Notes under the pieces: model-generated
Database searches by the model: none
Told to the model about the DNA's origin: nothing
The model's input: only the letters and a program-made list of their open reading frames with translations
In this document: positions 52,727 through 60,734 of the stretch, piece by piece
Numbering within the stretch: position 1 is the first letter of the stretch
How the letters are laid out: each line of letters starts with the position of its first letter
Assembly (NCBI RefSeq): GCF_004348595.1
Contig: NZ_SMKD01000019.1
Coordinates: 1 to 60,734 of the forward strand
Origin: Micromonospora sp. KC723
GTDB lineage: Bacteria; Actinomycetota; Actinomycetes; Mycobacteriales; Micromonosporaceae
DNA length: 60,734 nucleotides
Reading direction: 5' to 3'
Made by a program: the position numbers and the translations under genes

Positions 52727-52825
52727 TCAGCCCTTCGACCGCGTGCCGTGGTGGCCCAGCGCCTCGGCCCGCCGGCGGGCCGGGTCGTGGGCGTCGACGC
52801 TCACGCTCGCCCAGGCGCTGGTCAT
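52727..52825 (-). CDS. Small 32-residue protein upstream of dgt
   Basis: MTSAWASVSVDAHDPARRRA... is preceded by AAGGGTGG at about five bases and ends two bases before the dgt GTG, so it is well placed for translational coupling. The frame is short and no family is recognised. It may be a leader peptide for dgt. Confidence 0.45.
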   Translation of the reverse strand: MTSAWASVSVDAHDPARRRAEALGHHGTRSKG

Positions 52826-53043
52826 GCGGCCACCCTTCACCGTGCGGAACTCCTCGCGGGTGCCCAGGTTACGCCGAACCGGCGCGGACGGCGCGCCGGC
52901 GAACAGACGATGACGTCCGCACAACCACCGATCAGACGAGAGTTGCCGCCTGAGAGCCGACGGTGACGGGATCGCGGCTCCGGCATGGCCTTCGGTAGCG
53001 TTCCGGGAGCGGTACGTGAGGACGCGACGAACGGGGGACGCTC

Positions 53044-53538
53044 GTGCAACCAGACACGGACACTGCGATCGGGGCGATGCTGCGGGAGCTGCGCCGGCAC
53101 CATCCGGAGGTGACCGGGGCGGTGCTGGCGGGACGCGACGGGCTGCTCATCTCCAGCGACCTGCCGCCCACCGAGGCCGTTCACCTGGCGGCGCTGGCCG
53201 CGGTGAGCGTCGGGGTCGGGCACCAGGTCGCCGACCGGCTCCGGGCCGGCACCTTCCGGGAGTCCGTGGTGTGCACCTCGGCCGGGTGCGTGGTGACCTA
53301 TCCGGCGGGGCGCAACGCGCTGCTGGCCCTGGTCGTGGACGCGGGCGCGGACCTGCCGGACCTGCACGGCCCGGCCCGGGCGGTGGCCGGGCGGGCCGGC
53401 GCGGCGGTGGACGCGCAGCCGGTCGGCGCGACGCCGGTGCCGGCCGTGCACGCGGCCCTGGGCGCGCGCACCTCGCTGGGTGTCCTGGCCCGGCGGCGGC
53501 CGGGGGCGACCACCGACCGGCACCATCCGCCGCGCTGA
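53044..53538 (+). CDS. Roadblock/LC7-like domain protein
   Basis: 164 residues. AIGAMLRELRRHHPEVTGAV, then LAGRDGLLISSDLPPTEAVH, and ALLALVVDAGADLPDL follow the roadblock order of helix-strand-strand. A ~40-residue Ala/Pro-rich tail follows. No kinase, DUF742 or GTPase gene is adjacent, so it is an orphan relative of CvnB. GTG at 53044. Confidence 0.8.
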   Translation: MQPDTDTAIGAMLRELRRHHPEVTGAVLAGRDGLLISSDLPPTEAVHLAALAAVSVGVGHQVADRLRAGTFRESVVCTSAGCVVTYPAGRNALLALVVDAGADLPDLHGPARAVAGRAGAAVDAQPVGATPVPAVHAALGARTSLGVLARRRPGATTDRHHPPR

Positions 53539-53546
53539 CCCGCGCC

Positions 53547-53584
53547 TCGGCGGCGGCTCCGCGTCTGACCGGAGCCGCCGCCGA
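53547..53584. terminator. Bidirectional terminator between roadblock and ppdK genes
   Basis: A perfect 15-bp stem, TCGGCGGCGGCTCCG (53547-53561) and CGGAGCCGCCGCCGA (53570-53584), with an 8-nt loop. It fills the 54-bp gap between two convergent genes. Confidence 0.88.
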
Positions 53585-53592
53585 CGGGTCGT

Positions 53593-56322
53593 TCAGCGGC
53601 TGTCGGAGCCGGTGGTCCGGACGGCCGCGCGACCGGCCTCCAGCCGGGCCACCGGGACACGGAACGGGGAGCAGGAGACGTAGTCCAGGCCGACCTCGTG
53701 GAAGAAGTGCACCGAGTCGGGGTCGCCGCCGTGTTCGCCGCAGACGCCGAGCTTCAGGCCGGGGCGGGCCGCCCGGCCCTCCTCGGCGGCGATCCGGACC
53801 AGCCGGCCGACGCCCTCCCGGTCGATGGACTCGAACGGCGAGATGCCGAAGATGCCCAGTTCGAGGTAGCGCCAGAAGAACGCGCCCTCGACGTCGTCGC
53901 GGGAGAAGCCCCAGCCCATCTGGGTCAGGTCGTTGGTGCCGAAGGAGAAGAACTCCGCGGCCTCGGCGATCTGACCGGCGGTCAGCGCCGCGCGGGGCAC
54001 CTCGATCATCGTTCCGATCAGCACCTCGACGCCGCTGTCCCCGACCACCTCGGCGATGATCTTCTCGGCCTCGGCACGGACCGTCTCCAGCTCCTGCACC
54101 GCGCCGACCAGCGGCACCATGATCTCGGGGCAGGCGGAGCCCCCGGCGCGGACGACCGTGACGGCGGCCTCGGCGATCGCCCGGACCTGCATGGCGAACA
54201 GGCCGGGGATGACCAGGCCCAGGCGGACGCCGCGCAGGCCCAGCATCGGGTTCTCCTCGTGCATCCGCCGGACGGCGGCCAGCAGCGCCTCCTCCTTGGC
54301 CACGTCCTCCCCGCGTTCCTGCGCGACCGCCACGTTGACCGCGAGCTGCTCCAACGGGGGCAGGAACTCGTGCAGTGGCGGGTCGATCAGTCGGACGGTG
54401 ACCGGAAGGCCGTCCATCTTCCGGAAGATCTCCTCGAAGTCCGCGCGCTGCAACGGCAGCAGCGCCGCCAGGGCGTCCTCCCGTTCGGCGTCGGTGCCGG
54501 CGAGGATGAGGCGTTCCACCAACTCCCGGCGGTCGCCGAGGAACATGTGCTCGGTCCGGCACAGGCCGACGCCCTCGGCGCCGAACCGCCGCGCCCGCGC
54601 GGCGTCGGCCCCGGTGTCGGCGTTCGTCCGGACCCGCAGCCGTCGCGTCGCGTCGGCGTGCGTCATGATCCGGTGTACGGCTTCCACCAGCGCGTCGTCG
54701 GTCCGCTCCGGGTCGAGTTCGCCCTCGAAGTACTGCACCACCTCGGACGGCATGACCGGCACCTCGCCCAGGTAGACCAGGCCGGTGGTGCCGTCGATGG
54801 AGACGACGTCGCCCTCGACGACGACCTGCCCGCCGACGGTGAACCGCTTGGCGGGCACGTTGACGTCCAGGTCGTCGGCACCGGAGACGCAGGTCTTGCC
54901 CATGCCCCGGGCCACCACGGCGGCGTGGCTGGTCTTGCCGCCGCGGGAGGTGAGGATGCCCTGGGCGGCGATCATGCCGTTGAGGTCGTCCGGGTTGGTC
55001 TCCCGGCGGACCAGGATCACCGGCTCGCCCTCGGCGGCCAGCTCGACGGCGCGCGCGGAGGTGAAGACCACCTTGCCGGAGGCGGCGCCCGGGGACGCGC
55101 CGATTCCCTTGGCCACCGGTCGGATGCCGTGATCGAGCTGGAAACGGGGGAACATCAGCTGGGCGAGCTGCGCGCCGTTGACCCGGTGCAGCGCCTCGTC
55201 GAGGTCGATCAGGCCCTCGTCGACGAGCTGGCCGGCGATGACGAACGCGGCGGCGGCGGTGCGCTTGCCGACCCGGGTCTGGAGCATCCAGAGCTTGCCG
55301 CGTTCGATGGTGAACTCGATGTCGCAGAGGTCCTTGTAGTGCTGCTCCAGCCGGGCCATGATCTCGAGCAGTTCGTCGTAGGACTTCTTGTCGAGTTGTT
55401 CCAGCTGCTGCAACGGCACGGTGTTGCGGATGCCGGCGACGACGTCCTCGCCCTGGGCGTTGGCCAGGTAGTCGCCGTAGATGCCCTGCGCGCCGCTGCC
55501 GGGGTCGCGGGTGAAGGCCACGCCGGTGCCGGAGTCGGGACCGAGGTTGCCGAAGACCATGGACACCACGTTCACGGCGGTGCCGAGGTCGGCCGGAATG
55601 CGCTCCTGGCGGCGGTAGAGCACCGCCCGCTCGGCGTTCCACGAGTCGAAGACCGCGCGGATGGCCAGGTCGAGCTGTTCGCGCGGCTGTTGCGGGAACT
55701 CCCGGCCGGTGTGCTTGGCGAAGATCTTCTTGTACGCGTCGACCAGACCGCGCAGGTCGTCGGCGTCGAGGTCCAGATCGTTGTGCGTACCCTTGGCGCG
55801 TTTGGCCTCGTCGAGGGCGTGCTCGAAGTCCTCGCCCGGCACCTCGCAGACGGTCTTGCCGAACATCTGGATCAGGCGGCGGTACGAGTCCCAGGCGAAC
55901 CTGTCCGCGCCGGAGGCCTGGTCGGCGCTGCCGGTGGCCTGTCGGGCGAGACCCACGACGCTGCGGTCGTTGAGGCCGACGTTGAGGACGGTCTCCATCA
56001 TGCCGGGCATGGAGAACTTGGCTCCGGAACGTACGGACACCAGCAGCGGGTCGTTCGGGTCGCCGAGCCGGCGACCCATCGTCCGCTCCAGGGACTCCAG
56101 GTGCGCCTCGATCTGGTCGGCCAGGCCGTCCGGCTCCCGACCGGTGGCCAGGTACGCCTTGCACGCCTCGGTGGTGATCGTGAAGCCGGGCGGGACCGGC
56201 AGGCCGAGATTGGACATCTCGGCCAGGTTTGCCCCCTTGCCGCCGAGCAGGTCCTTGAGGTCCTTGTTTCCTTCGGCGAAGTCGTAGACGTACTTGTGCT
56301 CGACCGTCTCCTGTGCTGCCAC
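53593..56322 (-). CDS. ppdK: Pyruvate, phosphate dikinase
   Basis: 909 residues, close to the usual ~880-900. The N-terminal ATP-grasp part begins KYVYDFAEGNKDLKDLLGGK; the central GGKTSHAAVVARGMGK holds the phospho-carrier His; the C-terminal PEP/pyruvate barrel ends GVCGEHGGDPDSVHFF with the catalytic Cys. It interconverts pyruvate + ATP + Pi with PEP + AMP + PPi. GTG at 56322 has GGAGG five bases upstream. It stands alone, ending in a strong bidirectional terminator. Confidence 0.97.
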   Translation of the reverse strand: MAAQETVEHKYVYDFAEGNKDLKDLLGGKGANLAEMSNLGLPVPPGFTITTEACKAYLATGREPDGLADQIEAHLESLERTMGRRLGDPNDPLLVSVRSGAKFSMPGMMETVLNVGLNDRSVVGLARQATGSADQASGADRFAWDSYRRLIQMFGKTVCEVPGEDFEHALDEAKRAKGTHNDLDLDADDLRGLVDAYKKIFAKHTGREFPQQPREQLDLAIRAVFDSWNAERAVLYRRQERIPADLGTAVNVVSMVFGNLGPDSGTGVAFTRDPGSGAQGIYGDYLANAQGEDVVAGIRNTVPLQQLEQLDKKSYDELLEIMARLEQHYKDLCDIEFTIERGKLWMLQTRVGKRTAAAAFVIAGQLVDEGLIDLDEALHRVNGAQLAQLMFPRFQLDHGIRPVAKGIGASPGAASGKVVFTSARAVELAAEGEPVILVRRETNPDDLNGMIAAQGILTSRGGKTSHAAVVARGMGKTCVSGADDLDVNVPAKRFTVGGQVVVEGDVVSIDGTTGLVYLGEVPVMPSEVVQYFEGELDPERTDDALVEAVHRIMTHADATRRLRVRTNADTGADAARARRFGAEGVGLCRTEHMFLGDRRELVERLILAGTDAEREDALAALLPLQRADFEEIFRKMDGLPVTVRLIDPPLHEFLPPLEQLAVNVAVAQERGEDVAKEEALLAAVRRMHEENPMLGLRGVRLGLVIPGLFAMQVRAIAEAAVTVVRAGGSACPEIMVPLVGAVQELETVRAEAEKIIAEVVGDSGVEVLIGTMIEVPRAALTAGQIAEAAEFFSFGTNDLTQMGWGFSRDDVEGAFFWRYLELGIFGISPFESIDREGVGRLVRIAAEEGRAARPGLKLGVCGEHGGDPDSVHFFHEVGLDYVSCSPFRVPVARLEAGRAAVRTTGSDSR

Positions 56323-56635
56323 CAGAGCCTCCCACACGCGCCGGAATTGACACTTAACGAAGGTTTAGTTTTCTGGTACCCCGGGGCCGACCGCCGGCAA
56401 TCCCGGCGTCGTCAGCAGTCGGTGGGCGAAGGTTAAGCGAACATCGAGTGACCTGGGACCATTCGGTGACAATGCGCACAGTAATCACGACTATCCGCGT
56501 TCGTGGCGGTTTCTGGGAACGTTTCCATGCGCATGATCACGCAATTCGCGTCTCCCCCCGTACTGTTGTCGTCGCCGTTTCCACCGAGCCTGACATTTGC
56601 CATATCCCTCGCGAATACACCCCGGAGTCGTCGCC
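56323..56635. promoter_or_regulatory. Divergent promoter region ppdK / GH20 with LacI-like palindrome
   Basis: 313 bp, AT-richer than its flanks. TGGGAACGTTTCCA at 56514-56527 is a near-perfect palindrome with an AACGTT core, of the LacI/CcpA shape, about 110 bp before the GH20 start. The stretch next to ppdK (56345-56375) is the least GC-rich and probably holds the ppdK promoter. Confidence 0.55.
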
Positions 56636-58414
56636 GTGCCGCCCACACCCCGCAGCCCCGAGACCGGCCAGCAACCACCGGCGGCCGGCCTGCCCACCCA
56701 CCGGCCGGGCGTCGGCGACCTGGCGCGGACCGCCGCCCGGGCGGCCGGGAACCTGCTCGCGCCGCCGGCCCCGGTCCGGCTCGGCGACGTGGTGCCGGCC
56801 CCGGTCTCGGTCGTCGCGGATCCGCCGGCCGACTTCACCCTGCCGGCCGACGCCGCCATCCGCGTCAGCGCCGGGGCAGGTGCCCGGGACGTCGCCGAGC
56901 AACTGGCCGAACTGCTCCGACCCGCCACCGGGTACCCGCTCCCGGTCGCCGACACGGCGCCGGACGGGCCGGGACTGACCCTGACCCTGGCCGGCGGCGA
57001 CCCGGCCGCCCGCGCCACCCCAGCCGGCGCCGTGCGCACGTCCGCCGGCAGCGCCCCCGTCGGCGACGAGGGCTACCGGCTGGAGATCACCACCACCGGG
57101 GCACGGCTCACCGCCGACACCGCCACCGGCCTCTTCCACGGGGTGCAGACGCTGCGGCAACTCCTCCCGGCCACGATCGAGAGCCGCACCCCGGTGGACG
57201 AGCGCTGGGTGCTACCCGGTGGCGTGATCGTCGACCGGCCGCGCTTTCCGTACCGGGGGGCGATGCTCGACGTGTCCCGACACTTCTTCGCCGTCGAGGA
57301 CGTCCTGCGAGTTGTCGACCACCTGGCCCGGTACAAGCTCAACCACCTGCACCTGCACCTCACCGACGACCAGGGCTGGCGGATCGCGATCGACTCCTGG
57401 CCCCGGCTGACCACCGTCGGCGGCACGACCCAGGTCGGGGCCGGCCCCGGCGGGTACTACTCGAAGGCCGACTACCGGCGGATCGTCCGGTACGCCGCCC
57501 GCCGGCACGTCACGATCGTCCCCGAGGTCGACCTGCCGGGCCACACCAACGCGGCGCTGGTCGCGTACCCCGAGCTGGCTCCGGGCAAGGTCGCGCCCCC
57601 GCCCTACACCGGCACCGAGGTCGGCTTCAGCCACGTCGACCCCGACAACGAGCGGACGTACGACTTCGTCGCCGACGTGCTCGGCGAGGTGGCCGCCCTG
57701 ACCCCCGGCCCGTGGCTGCACATCGGCGGCGACGAGGCGTTCAAGGTCAAGGGGGCGGCGTACACCGGCTTCGTCGAGCGGACCCAGCGGATCGTCGCCG
57801 GGACCGGCAGGACGGTCATCGGCTGGCACCAGATCGCCCCGGCCGCCCACCTCGACGGGCGGGTGCTGCAGTGGTGGGGCACCAACGGCGACGACCCCGA
57901 GGTCGCCGAGGCGGTACGCCGGGGCGCCCGACTGATCCTCTCCCCCGGCAACCATGCCTACCTGGACATGAAGTACGCCCCGGACACCCCGATCGGCCAC
58001 GACTGGGCCGGCCTGATCGACGTGCGCCGCGCGTACGAATGGGACCCGGGTGCGCACCTGATCGGGGTACCGGCCGAGGCGGTGCTCGGGGTGGAGGCCC
58101 CGCTCTGGACCGAGTCGGTCACCACGCTGGCAGAGGTCGAGTTCATGCTTCTCCCCCGGCTGCCCGCCCTCGCCGAGCTGGCCTGGTCACCCCGGGCCAT
58201 CCACGACTGGGCCGGGTTCCGCGACCGGCTGGCCGGGCACGGCCGCCGCTGGAGCACCGCCGGCATCGCCTTCCACCGCTCCCCCGAGGTGCCCTGGCCG
58301 GCCGAGCGGGCCGACGGTGACCGGCTCGACCGCGAGCCCACGCGCCCCTTGCCCAGCCAGCCAGGCCCGGGTCAGTCCCGGCAGGCCTCGACGACGGCGA
58401 GGCTGTCCTCGTAG
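56636..58414 (+). CDS. Beta-N-acetylhexosaminidase, GH20
   Basis: 592 residues. An N-terminal GH20b alpha/beta domain (~60-200) precedes the barrel: RGAMLDVSRHFF, LNHLHLHLTDDQGWRI, TIVPEVDLPGHTNAAL and WLHIGGDEAF, where Asp-Glu is the catalytic pair for substrate-assisted hydrolysis of GlcNAc/GalNAc ends. The GTG at 56636 has GGAG eight bases upstream. No signal peptide is visible, so it may act on imported chito-oligosaccharides. The C-terminal ~45 residues are low-complexity, and the 3' end overlaps the convergent SnoaL gene by 43 bp. Confidence 0.93.
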   Translation: MPPTPRSPETGQQPPAAGLPTHRPGVGDLARTAARAAGNLLAPPAPVRLGDVVPAPVSVVADPPADFTLPADAAIRVSAGAGARDVAEQLAELLRPATGYPLPVADTAPDGPGLTLTLAGGDPAARATPAGAVRTSAGSAPVGDEGYRLEITTTGARLTADTATGLFHGVQTLRQLLPATIESRTPVDERWVLPGGVIVDRPRFPYRGAMLDVSRHFFAVEDVLRVVDHLARYKLNHLHLHLTDDQGWRIAIDSWPRLTTVGGTTQVGAGPGGYYSKADYRRIVRYAARRHVTIVPEVDLPGHTNAALVAYPELAPGKVAPPPYTGTEVGFSHVDPDNERTYDFVADVLGEVAALTPGPWLHIGGDEAFKVKGAAYTGFVERTQRIVAGTGRTVIGWHQIAPAAHLDGRVLQWWGTNGDDPEVAEAVRRGARLILSPGNHAYLDMKYAPDTPIGHDWAGLIDVRRAYEWDPGAHLIGVPAEAVLGVEAPLWTESVTTLAEVEFMLLPRLPALAELAWSPRAIHDWAGFRDRLAGHGRRWSTAGIAFHRSPEVPWPAERADGDRLDREPTRPLPSQPGPGQSRQASTTARLSS

Positions 58415-58788
58415 ACGTGGTGGCGGGTGATGAGACCGTCCTCGACGGTCAGGTGCAGGGCGAACCGGGTACGGAACCTCTTGCCGGTACGGCGCACCGT
58501 CTGGGACGTCTCGCCGATCACGACGGCGTGCGGCCCGTCGACGAGGATGTTCGTGACCGTGGCCGAGCCCTGCCCGGGCACGGTGGACGCGGCCAGGGTG
58601 CGATGGTGGTCGGCAACGTCCGCCCGGGTGGATCTCGGGCGGATCCAGGGCACGTCGGGATGCGTGGCGTCCGGCCAGTCGACCTGCCAGTCGACCCGCT
58701 CGGCGTACACCTCGGCGATCCGGTCGGGGTCCTGTCCCGCGACGATGCGGGACAGCAGCTCATCAACGGTGCGACGGGTGGTGGACAT
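58372..58788 (-). CDS. SnoaL-like (NTF2-fold) protein
   Basis: 138 residues of the NTF2/SnoaL fold: TVDELLSRIVAGQDPDRIAE, YAERVDWQVDWPD, then VVIGETSQTVRRTGKRFRTR and LHLTVEDGLITRHHVYEDS. It may be an isomerase/hydrolase or just a binding cone; substrate unknown. ATG at 58788 with GAGGAGG six bases upstream. It follows the XRE regulator gene on the same strand by 44 bp. Confidence 0.85.
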   Translation of the reverse strand: MSTTRRTVDELLSRIVAGQDPDRIAEVYAERVDWQVDWPDATHPDVPWIRPRSTRADVADHHRTLAASTVPGQGSATVTNILVDGPHAVVIGETSQTVRRTGKRFRTRFALHLTVEDGLITRHHVYEDSLAVVEACRD

Positions 58789-58832
58789 GCCGTTCCTCCT
58801 CGGTGTCGGTGTCGGTGTCGTGGTGGGGTCGG

Positions 58833-59699
58833 TCATCGCCGGGCGCGGTCGCGCAGCACCGACGTGGTGTGGTCGTCGGCCGGGTAGAACGACTCGATGG
58901 ACAACTCGGCCAGGGTGACGTCCAGGGGCGTGCCGAACGTCGCGATGGTGCTGAGGAAGACCAGCTCCCCGCATTCGTGGCGCAGCCGCAGCGGCACCAC
59001 GATCTCGCCCGGGCCGGGCAGCTCGATCTCCGGTTCCGGGCTGTCGCACGGGTAGGCGCGCAGCTCGGCCTCCAGGGCCGCCAGGTCCGCGTCGCCGGTC
59101 AGCTCGACCTGACGGCCCAACCGGCTCAGCAGGTGCCCGCGCCACTCGCCGAGGTTGGCGATGTGCGGTGCGAGCCCGTCCGGGTGCAGGCTGACCCGCA
59201 GCACGTTCGCCGGTGCGACCAGCAGCTCCGGCGCGACCAGGTCGGTGAGGAGCGTCAGGCTGGAGTTGGCGTCGATCAGGTTCCAACCCCGGTCGACCAC
59301 CACCGCCGGATACGGCTCGTGACCGGACAGCACCTGACGTACGGCGGCACGGACCGCCGCCATCTGCGGGGCGCCGAGGGCGTTCTCCGGGTACGCCGGC
59401 GCGTAGCCCGCCGCCAGCAACAGCCGGTTGCGTTCGCGTAGCGGCAGGTCGAGTGGCCCGGCCAGACGCAGCACCATCTCCCGGCTCGGCCTGGACCGTC
59501 CGGTCTCGACGAAGCTCAGGTGCCGGGTGGAGATCTCCGCGCGGATGGACAGCTCCAGCTGGCTGAGGCGGCGCAGCTCCCGCCACCGGCGCAGTGCCTC
59601 CCCGACCGGCGGCGCGGACGTGTGGACGGTGGCGCTCATCGCCGGCCCCGCACTGTGCTCGTCGGGACCGGTCGGAACCTCGAACGGCGTACGCGGCAT
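58833..59699 (-). CDS. XRE-family regulator with MmyB-like ligand domain
   Basis: Up to 288 residues. The XRE helix-turn-helix is LGEALRRWRE-like: VGEALRRWRELRRLSQLELS, then STRHLSFVETGRSRPSREM. The C-terminal ~170 residues are the MmyB-like PAS-related domain (PAVVVDRGWNLIDANSSLTLL, VLRVSLHPDGLAPHIANLGEW), which binds fatty-acid-like or other hydrophobic ligands in relatives. Start is either ATG 59699 or 59639; neither has a strong SD. It diverges from the SnoaL gene at 59905 and faces a mirror-image operator pair. Confidence 0.88.
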   Translation of the reverse strand: MPRTPFEVPTGPDEHSAGPAMSATVHTSAPPVGEALRRWRELRRLSQLELSIRAEISTRHLSFVETGRSRPSREMVLRLAGPLDLPLRERNRLLLAAGYAPAYPENALGAPQMAAVRAAVRQVLSGHEPYPAVVVDRGWNLIDANSSLTLLTDLVAPELLVAPANVLRVSLHPDGLAPHIANLGEWRGHLLSRLGRQVELTGDADLAALEAELRAYPCDSPEPEIELPGPGEIVVPLRLRHECGELVFLSTIATFGTPLDVTLAELSIESFYPADDHTTSVLRDRARR

Positions 59700-59773
59700 G
59701 TGGTCATCATGATCCCCCCGTCTCGGGTCCTGGTGCGGTGCCCGGCACCACTGTGCCGCGCGGCGGGCCGCCC

Positions 59774-59845
59774 GTCGATTACCTGCCGGGTAATCGCCGA
59801 CGGTCCGATTCACGGCCACGGGCCATTACCCGGCAGGTAATCGAC
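59774..59845. promoter_or_regulatory. Mirror-image pair of 17-bp operators
   Basis: ATTACCTGCCGGGTAAT (59778-59794) and its exact reverse complement ATTACCCGGCAGGTAAT (59825-59841). Identity extends to 21 bp by adding GTCG/CGAC on one side. Each copy is itself an ATTACC/GGTAAT inverted repeat, and the centres are 47 bp apart. The pair is placed between the divergent XRE regulator and SnoaL genes, the natural place for the regulator to bind. Confidence 0.75.
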
Positions 59846-59904
59846 ACTCCCCGTCGGACGGTGCCAGGGTTCTCGCCGTCACCAACCGACGATGGGAGCA
59901 CCCG

Positions 59905-60276
59905 ATGAGTACGCACTCCGACCTGGTCGACCGTTACCTCGCCGTGTGGAACGAGCCGGACGCCGCCGCCCGAGCGTCGGCGGTCGCCACCCTCTTCACC
60001 CCGGACGCCACCTACACCGACCCGCTGGCGGCGGTACGTGGTCACCAGGAGATCACCGCCGTCGTCACCGGGGTACGGGACACCTTCCCCGGGCACGTCC
60101 TGCGCCGGCACGGCATCGTGGACGGGCACCACGACGTGGTCCGGTTCGGCTGGGAGCTGGTGCCCGCAGCGGGTGGCGACTCCGTGGTCGTCGGCTTCGA
60201 CGTCGCGGTCTGCGACCCGGACGGCCGGCTGCGTGCCGTGCACGGTTTCCTGGACAAGGTGCCCGCAGCGGCCTGA
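59905..60276 (+). CDS. SnoaL-like (NTF2-fold) protein
   Basis: 123 residues: DLVDRYLAVWNEPDAAARAS, TLFTPDATYTDPLAAVRGHQEI, FPGHVLRRHGIVDGHHDVVRF and a final strand with VGFDVAVCDPDGRLRAVHGF. Typical of small NTF2-fold proteins. ATG at 59905. Divergent from the XRE regulator, which with the second SnoaL gene (58372) brackets it; both SnoaL proteins are likely its targets. A hairpin follows the stop. Confidence 0.9.
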   Translation: MSTHSDLVDRYLAVWNEPDAAARASAVATLFTPDATYTDPLAAVRGHQEITAVVTGVRDTFPGHVLRRHGIVDGHHDVVRFGWELVPAAGGDSVVVGFDVAVCDPDGRLRAVHGFLDKVPAAA

Positions 60277-60292
60277 TCCGCGTGAAGCCTCC

Positions 60293-60318
60293 GCCCGGCC
60301 GGTGTCCATCGGCCGGGC
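60293..60318 (+). terminator. Terminator after the SnoaL gene
   Basis: A perfect 9-bp stem, GCCCGGCCG (60293-60301) and CGGCCGGGC (60310-60318), with an 8-nt loop, 16 bp after the stop. Confidence 0.8.
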
Positions 60319-60734
60319 AAGGCGCGCGTGACGGCTTCCACGCAGGCTTCTTGATCAACAGGGTGAGCGGGTGGGGTGAACGGCGCGGGGGTGCGGTGTG
60401 TCCCGCTGGGGCGAATGTCCGGTCTGACCTGTGCAATCCCGTGGCCGCGGCCACCCCGGTGGCGGAATCGGCGACAGGGCCGGGGCGTTGTACATGGCAC
60501 AACCACCGGTGTTCTCCCACCGGCCACACGGCCGGCCCCGACAGCGTCGGGGCGTGGAATGCGGGCCCCGCCGGGCTGGTTACATCTCCCGGACACCGAG
60601 GCCCGGCCCGTGGAATGCGAGCCCCGCCGGATCGGTTACATCCCCCGGACACCCGAGCAGGCACCGCCGCCAGGCGTCCCCCCGGACCCCGCGCAGGCAC
60701 CGCCGCCGGACCGTCCCCCTGAACTTCCCCGTTT
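60319..60734. repeat. Non-coding right edge with degenerate direct repeats
   Basis: No credible gene in the last 416 bp. A 47-48-bp unit beginning GTGGAATGCG(G/A)GCCCCGCC and ending ACACC(C)GAG occurs at 60554-60600 and 60610-60657. GCAGGCACCGCCGCC occurs at 60657-60671 and 60693-60707. The array probably continues beyond the window. Confidence 0.6.

Overview
This 60.7 kb window is very GC-rich, and its genes sit close together with GTG starts, ATGA overlaps and purine-rich Shine-Dalgarno (SD) sites. Gene content (F420-type LLM oxidoreductase, Cvn-like kinase with a roadblock partner, TAXI-TRAP transporter, DtxR/IdeR-type iron box, actinobacterial DnaG and PPDK) points to an actinomycete, most likely Micromonosporaceae (inference from gene content only; no rRNA is present).

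Layout. (a) 1-7 kb: a partial L,D-transpeptidase, a CBS-domain site-2 protease, an AraC/GyrI regulator, an alditol-oxidase-like flavoprotein, a small calcium-loop protein, an LLM oxidoreductase, and a coupled pair made of an Ig-like protein and a glycosidase-like TIM-barrel protein. (b) 7-12 kb: an unusual HTH_38-GbsR regulator diverging from a DUF4097 protein, a probable gene remnant, a LacI regulator with tandem palindromes, and an MHS-family transporter. (c) 12-26.5 kb: the accessory heart of the window, a biosynthetic locus of the C-1027/kedarcidin beta-tyrosine type. It encodes an MIO tyrosine aminomutase, a C*-A-T NRPS module with a ruined condensation active site, a free-standing carrier protein, a free-standing condensation enzyme with an intact active site, a carrier-type flavin halogenase, an FAD monooxygenase, an SDR, an acyl-CoA-dehydrogenase-fold flavoprotein and an OafA-type membrane acyltransferase. 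No enediyne PKS and no thioesterase occur here, so this is either a compact stand-alone pathway for a halogenated beta-aryl-beta-amino acid product or part of a larger split locus. (d) 26.5-31.5 kb: an Eis-like acetyltransferase, an orphan solute-binding-fold protein with no export signal, and a divergent HxlR/oxidoreductase pair. (e) 31.7-34.7 kb: two tRNA genes flanking a PadR-DUF1048-ABC efflux operon with clear operator repeats. (f) 35-41 kb: a YtxH-like protein, a decayed two-component system, a YihY protein and a NodI/NodJ-type ABC exporter. (g) 41-48 kb: a five-gene operon joining a fused TRAP permease, two TAXI binding proteins, a Cvn-like histidine kinase and a roadblock protein. (h) 48-58 kb: housekeeping genes (dnaG, siderophore-interacting protein, dgt, ppdK) and a GH20 hexosaminidase. 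(i) 58-60.7 kb: two SnoaL-like proteins around an XRE/MmyB-type regulator with a mirror-image operator pair, then degenerate direct repeats at the right edge.

In the biosynthetic locus, the minus-strand operon (condensation enzyme, carrier protein, NRPS, aminomutase; 26.5 to 19.7 kb) would make beta-tyrosine and load it onto carriers. The plus-strand tailoring genes (SDR, monooxygenase, halogenase, acyltransferase; 13.7 to 19.5 kb) would oxidise, halogenate and acylate it. A strong bidirectional terminator separates the two units. Function calls come from reading the translations and from remembered family motifs; no database search was run.
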